From Paracoccaceae bacterium (GTDB lineage Bacteria > Pseudomonadota > Alphaproteobacteria > Rhodobacterales > Rhodobacteraceae): a DNA stretch of 17,166 nucleotides. Both the position numbers and the translations under genes were made by a program. Location: contig JALQYS010000066.1 of assembly GCA_023254015.1 (NCBI GenBank), positions 1 to 17,166 of the forward strand, given 5' to 3'. Each line of letters begins with the position of its first letter. Within the stretch, counting starts at the first letter, position 1. The notes under the pieces are model-generated. The model saw only the letters and a program-made list of their open reading frames with translations. It had not been told where the DNA came from and ran no database searches. This document shows, piece after piece, positions 14,496 to 17,166 of the stretch.

Positions 14496-15241
14496 CAGAT
14501 CTTCCAGCCCGAATGCAGGGCGGCGATCCCCATGGTCAGATTGCGATACTTGGCCTGCGCGAAACCGGCCTGCCGGATCATGCCCAGAAAGGTCTCCTGA
14601 TCCGGGAACTTGCGTATCGATTCGACGAGATACTGATAGCTGTCGCGGTCATTTGCCACGATCTGCCCCATGACCGGAATGATGTTGAAGGAATACAGGT
14701 CGTAGACCTTTTGCATCAGCTCATTCGGAATCTGGCTGAACTCCAGCACCATCAACCGCCCGCCGGGTTTCAGCACGCGGTAAGCCTCTTTCAGCGCGTC
14801 TGGGATACGCACCACGTTCCGGATGCCGAAGGAAATGGTGTAGACGTCAAAAGAATTGTCCGGGAACGGCAGCGCCATGGCATCGCCCACCACCCAGTCA
14901 AGGCTGTCGGCCATCCGCTCGGCCTCGGCGCGCTTGCGACCTTCGATCAGCATCGGTTCGGTCATGTCGCAGACCACAGCCGAGGCCCCCGACGCGCGTT
15001 TCAGGAAACGGAAAGCCACATCGCCGGTGCCTCCGGCCACATCCAGAAGCCGCTGGCCGGGCCGAGGCGCAAGCCAGTCCATCATCGCGTCTTTCCAGAC
15101 CCGGTGGATGCCCATGCTCATCAGGTCGTTCATCACGTCATATTTCGACGCAACCCGGCTGAACACGCCATGCACCATCCCGGCCTTTTCGCCCTCGGGC
15201 ACGGTCTGAAAACCGAAATGGGTGGTGTTGTCACTGGTCAT
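14495..15241 (-). CDS. ubiE: Ubiquinone/menaquinone C-methyltransferase UbiE
   Basis: A 248-residue SAM-dependent methyltransferase. It contains the UbiE family signature YDVMNDLMSMGIHRVWK (34-50), SAM motif I LLDVAGGTGD (65-74), the acidic end of strand 2 VVCDMTEPML, VVGDAMALPFPDNSFD and the second signature RVLKPGGRLMVLEFS (155-169). It methylates the quinone ring carbon in ubiquinone synthesis. A GGAAGG-type site precedes the ATG at 15241. It is the first gene of the ubiE-ubiB operon and has a well-placed promoter (15271-15299). Length is standard. Confidence 0.97.
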   Translation of the reverse strand: MTSDNTTHFGFQTVPEGEKAGMVHGVFSRVASKYDVMNDLMSMGIHRVWKDAMMDWLAPRPGQRLLDVAGGTGDVAFRFLKRASGASAVVCDMTEPMLIEGRKRAEAERMADSLDWVVGDAMALPFPDNSFDVYTISFGIRNVVRIPDALKEAYRVLKPGGRLMVLEFSQIPNELMQKVYDLYSFNIIPVMGQIVANDRDSYQYLVESIRKFPDQETFLGMIRQAGFAQAKYRNLTMGIAALHSGWKI

Positions 15242-15270
15242 CGGGGCTTGCCTTCCTTGCGGTTGGCCAC

Positions 15271-15299
15271 CTTATAGGCGGGAAGCCCCCAACCCTCAA
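15271..15299 (-). promoter_or_regulatory. Sigma-70-type promoter for ubiE-ubiB
   Basis: On the minus strand TTGAGG (15294-15299) and TATAAG (15271-15276) are 17 nt apart, matching four of six and five of six consensus bases at ideal spacing. Transcription would begin near 15264, giving a leader of about 23 nt before the ubiE ATG. It lies in the 75-bp gap between divergent ubiE and mutM. No equally good element was seen for mutM. Confidence 0.6.
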
Positions 15300-15316
15300 T
15301 GCCGCCACGAGGTCGC

Positions 15317-16168
15317 ATGCCCGAACTGCCCGAAGTCGAAACCGTCCGGATGGGGCTGTTGCCCGTGATGGAGGGGCGGCGCATCGAATCCGCCGCCGTC
15401 AACCGGCCCGATCTGCGCTGGCCCTTTCCGCCACGCATGGCCGAACGGCTGACCGGCGCGCGTGTTCTGGGCCTCAGGCGACGGTCGAAATACATTCTGG
15501 CCGATCTGTCCACGGATGAGACGCTGCTGGTTCACCTTGGCATGTCGGGTCGGATGCTGATTTCGGGCGCGCAACTTGGGGAGTTCCACCACGACCACCC
15601 CGCGCCCGCCAAGCATGACCATGTGGTGCTGGACATGGAGGGAGGCCCGCGCGTCACCTTCAACGACGCCCGCCGCTTTGGCGCGATGGACCTGATGGCG
15701 ACGGCGCAGGTGGACAGCCACCCGCTTCTGGCGCGGCTGGGCCCGGAACCCTTGGGCAATGATTTCCACGAAACCCACCTTGCCGCCCGGCTGAAGGGGC
15801 GCGCGACCCCCATCAAGACAGCACTTCTGGATCAGCATGTCATCGCGGGTCTGGGCAATATTTACGTCTGCGAAGTGCTTTTCCGAGCACAGATAAGCCC
15901 CTTGCGGCTGGCCCGGGACATCACCGCCCGGGACGTGGCGCGTCTGGTTCCGATCATCCGTGACGTTCTGGCCGAGGCCATTGCCGCCGGCGGATCGTCC
16001 TTGCGCGATTACCGCCAAGCCGATGGAGAGCTTGGATATTTTCAACACAACTTCCGCGTCTATGACCGCGAGGGCCAGCCCTGCCCGACCCCGGGCTGCC
16101 CGGGCGAAATCACCCGAACGGTGCAATCGGGCCGGTCGTCCTTCCATTGCCCGACCTGTCAGAGATGA
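15317..16168 (+). CDS. mutM: Formamidopyrimidine-DNA glycosylase (Fpg/MutM)
   Basis: A 283-residue base-excision repair enzyme that removes 8-oxoguanine and ring-opened purines and nicks the abasic site. It starts MPELPEVETV: after Met removal the N-terminal Pro is the Schiff-base nucleophile and E3 the catalytic acid. K58 (RRSKYIL), N181 (GLGNIYVCE) and the zinc finger with C256, C261, C278 and C281 and its arginine R273 (QSGRSSF) are all present, so the enzyme looks active. The ATG at 15317 is chosen because the exposed N-terminal Pro is essential; the in-frame ATG at 15299 would mask it. GAGG stands 4 nt before the ATG. Confidence 0.97.
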   Translation: MPELPEVETVRMGLLPVMEGRRIESAAVNRPDLRWPFPPRMAERLTGARVLGLRRRSKYILADLSTDETLLVHLGMSGRMLISGAQLGEFHHDHPAPAKHDHVVLDMEGGPRVTFNDARRFGAMDLMATAQVDSHPLLARLGPEPLGNDFHETHLAARLKGRATPIKTALLDQHVIAGLGNIYVCEVLFRAQISPLRLARDITARDVARLVPIIRDVLAEAIAAGGSSLRDYRQADGELGYFQHNFRVYDREGQPCPTPGCPGEITRTVQSGRSSFHCPTCQR

Positions 16169-16169
16169 C

Positions 16170-16197
16170 TTGATAACGTCCGCGTTACTGCTAGGAC
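16170..16197 (+). promoter_or_regulatory. Candidate promoter for enoyl-CoA hydratase
   Basis: TTGATA (16170-16175) and TAGGAC (16192-16197, preceded by TGC, an extended -10) are 16 nt apart in the 62-bp gap after mutM. AGGAG at 16218-16222 then serves the ATG at 16231. The -10 box is weak, so the call is tentative. Confidence 0.35.
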
Positions 16198-16230
16198 TCC
16201 GCGCAATCGAAAGCCACAGGAGCCACTGCC

Positions 16231-17007
16231 ATGGCCTATGAAACCCTGATCGTCGAGATCGAAGACTATACCTGTCTGATCCGGCTCAATCGCCCCGATG
16301 CTATGAATGCACTGAACACCAAACTGATGTCGGAACTGGCCGAGGCCATCACGGCGGCCGACCGGAACGAAAAGGTGCGCTGCATCGTTCTGACCGGGTC
16401 GGACAAGGCCTTTGCCGCCGGTGCCGATGTGCGGGAGATGGCCGGGAAATCCTATGTCGACGTCTTTTTCGACGATCTGTTCGGCCCCGAGGCCGAGGCA
16501 ATTGCGCGCGTGCGCAAACCGATGATCGCGGCCGTGGCGGGCTATTGTCTGGGCGGCGGGTGTGAAGTTGCCATGATGTGCGACTTCATCATCGCCGCCG
16601 ACACCGCGAAATTCGGTCAACCCGAGATCAACCTTGGCATCGTGGCCGGTATGGGTGGCACGCAGCGCCTGACGCGCCTTGTCGGCAAGTCCAAGGCGAT
16701 GGACATGAACCTGACCGGCCGCTTCATGGACGCCGCCGAGGCCGAACGCGCCGGTCTGGTCAGCCGCGTTGTCCCAGCAGCCCAGCTGCGCGAAGAGGTC
16801 ATGAAGGTCGCCGCAAAGATTGCCGAGAAATCGACGGTCATCGCGATGACGGTCAAGGAATCGGTCAACCGGGCGCTGGAAACCACGCTGCGCGAGGGGC
16901 TTTTGTTCGAACGCCGTGCATTCCACGCCGCCTTTGCCACCGAGGACCAAAAAGAAGGCATGGCCGCCTTCCTTGAAAAGCGCCAGCCACAGTTCCGCGA
17001 TCGCTGA
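16231..17007 (+). CDS. Enoyl-CoA hydratase (crotonase family)
   Basis: A 258-residue crotonase. It has the oxyanion-hole segments FAAGADVREM (61-70) and AGYCLGGGCEVAMMCDF (103-119), and the two catalytic glutamates E112 and E132 (GQPEINLGI), as in classical enoyl-CoA hydratases. It adds water to trans-2-enoyl-CoA in fatty-acid beta-oxidation. Both glutamates being present favours a true hydratase over an isomerase or decarboxylase; chain-length range cannot be seen. AGGAG lies 8 nt before the ATG. The C terminus (FLEKRQPQFRDR) and length are normal. Its place between mutM and rpsT is common in Rhodobacterales. Confidence 0.93.
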   Translation: MAYETLIVEIEDYTCLIRLNRPDAMNALNTKLMSELAEAITAADRNEKVRCIVLTGSDKAFAAGADVREMAGKSYVDVFFDDLFGPEAEAIARVRKPMIAAVAGYCLGGGCEVAMMCDFIIAADTAKFGQPEINLGIVAGMGGTQRLTRLVGKSKAMDMNLTGRFMDAAEAERAGLVSRVVPAAQLREEVMKVAAKIAEKSTVIAMTVKESVNRALETTLREGLLFERRAFHAAFATEDQKEGMAAFLEKRQPQFRDR

Positions 17008-17024
17008 TTCCGGTTGCATAATCC

Positions 17025-17047
17025 GGCGGCGCGGGCTATGCGCCGCC
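17025..17047 (+). terminator. Strong GC hairpin after enoyl-CoA hydratase
   Basis: A perfect 8-bp stem, ggcggcgc / gcgccgcc, closes a 7-nt loop 18 nt after the hydratase stop. No T-run follows, so it may be a factor-dependent terminator, an mRNA 3' end protector, or part of the rpsT upstream structure. Confidence 0.45.
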
Positions 17048-17086
17048 CCACATGCGCGTGGGCCCGCTTAAGGCGTGAACGATTCT

Positions 17087-17100
17087 CCTTCGAACGAAGG
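17087..17100 (+). promoter_or_regulatory. Small hairpin in the probable rpsT upstream region
   Basis: ccttcg and cgaagg pair (6 bp, 2-nt loop) about 55 nt before the probable rpsT ATG. If transcription starts upstream it would sit in the rpsT leader. S20 limits its own synthesis in E. coli, so a leader structure is plausible, but nothing here shows a protein site. Confidence 0.25.
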
Positions 17101-17155
17101 GGGCTTCGGGCTTTCGTGCGATCAGATAGACACAAGACCGAAGAGAGTTCAGCCC

Positions 17156-17166
17156 ATGGCAAATAC
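17156..17166 (+). CDS. rpsT: Probable 30S ribosomal protein S20 (first codons only)
   Basis: Only the codons for MAN and the first two bases of a threonine codon (AC) lie in the window. MANT is the usual start of S20 in Rhodobacterales, and rpsT commonly follows the mutM / enoyl-CoA hydratase block there, often next to dnaA. A purine-rich AGAGAG lies 8 nt before the ATG. The call rests on position and four residues, so it is provisional. Confidence 0.5.

Noticed and set aside
1..17166. CRISPR array, tRNA or rRNA genes
   Set aside because: No regularly spaced direct repeats, cloverleaf-like segments or ribosomal RNA signatures were seen on either strand.

Overview
The window reads as high-GC alphaproteobacterial chromosome, most likely Rhodobacterales (Rhodobacteraceae). 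The evidence is the flaF-flbT pair beside a large flagellin, a DUF1217-type flagellar gene, a short FlgJ without a muramidase domain, and the block ubiB-ubiE / mutM / enoyl-CoA hydratase / rpsT, which is typical of this order. The species cannot be named from the sequence alone.

Layout. (1) 1-1439, minus strand: a two-gene saccharopine-pathway pair, a Lys1/LKR-like enzyme followed by a saccharopine dehydrogenase cut by the left edge. Two back-to-back perfect 22-nt palindromes fill the gap between them. (2) 1522-5627, plus strand: a tightly packed three-gene unit. It holds a membrane-anchored SGNH-like protein, a 793-residue protein joining a second SGNH-like domain to a clan-A-like glycoside-hydrolase domain, and a family 2 glycosyltransferase. 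The first two genes share one reading frame and are separated by a single TAG codon plus one sense codon; the last two overlap by 7 nt. This is the least familiar part of the window and probably acts on an envelope or exported polysaccharide. (3) 5628-6040: no intact gene, but a short, frame-disrupted piece resembling an IS110-type transposase N terminus. (4) 6041-12969: a flagellar island. On the minus strand lie flgJ and a FlgN-like gene, then fliC-flaF-flbT-DUF1217 with a strong terminator hairpin between fliC and flaF. On the plus strand, diverging from flgJ, are fliK and flgD. (5) 12966-15241, minus strand: ubiE-ubiB for ubiquinone synthesis; the ubiB end overlaps the flgD end by 4 bp. 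(6) 15317-17166, plus strand: mutM, enoyl-CoA hydratase and the first codons of a probable rpsT.

How the parts work together. The flagellar genes cover rod assembly (FlgJ), hook capping (FlgD), hook-length control (FliK), export of filament-junction proteins (FlgN-like), the filament itself (FliC) and flagellin control (FlaF, FlbT). The best regulatory signals are a good sigma-70-type promoter for ubiE, the terminator behind fliC, a hairpin just upstream of the fliC Shine-Dalgarno site, and weaker candidates for a CtrA site upstream of fliC and a sigma-28-like promoter upstream of fliK. No tRNA, rRNA, CRISPR array or complete insertion sequence was seen.
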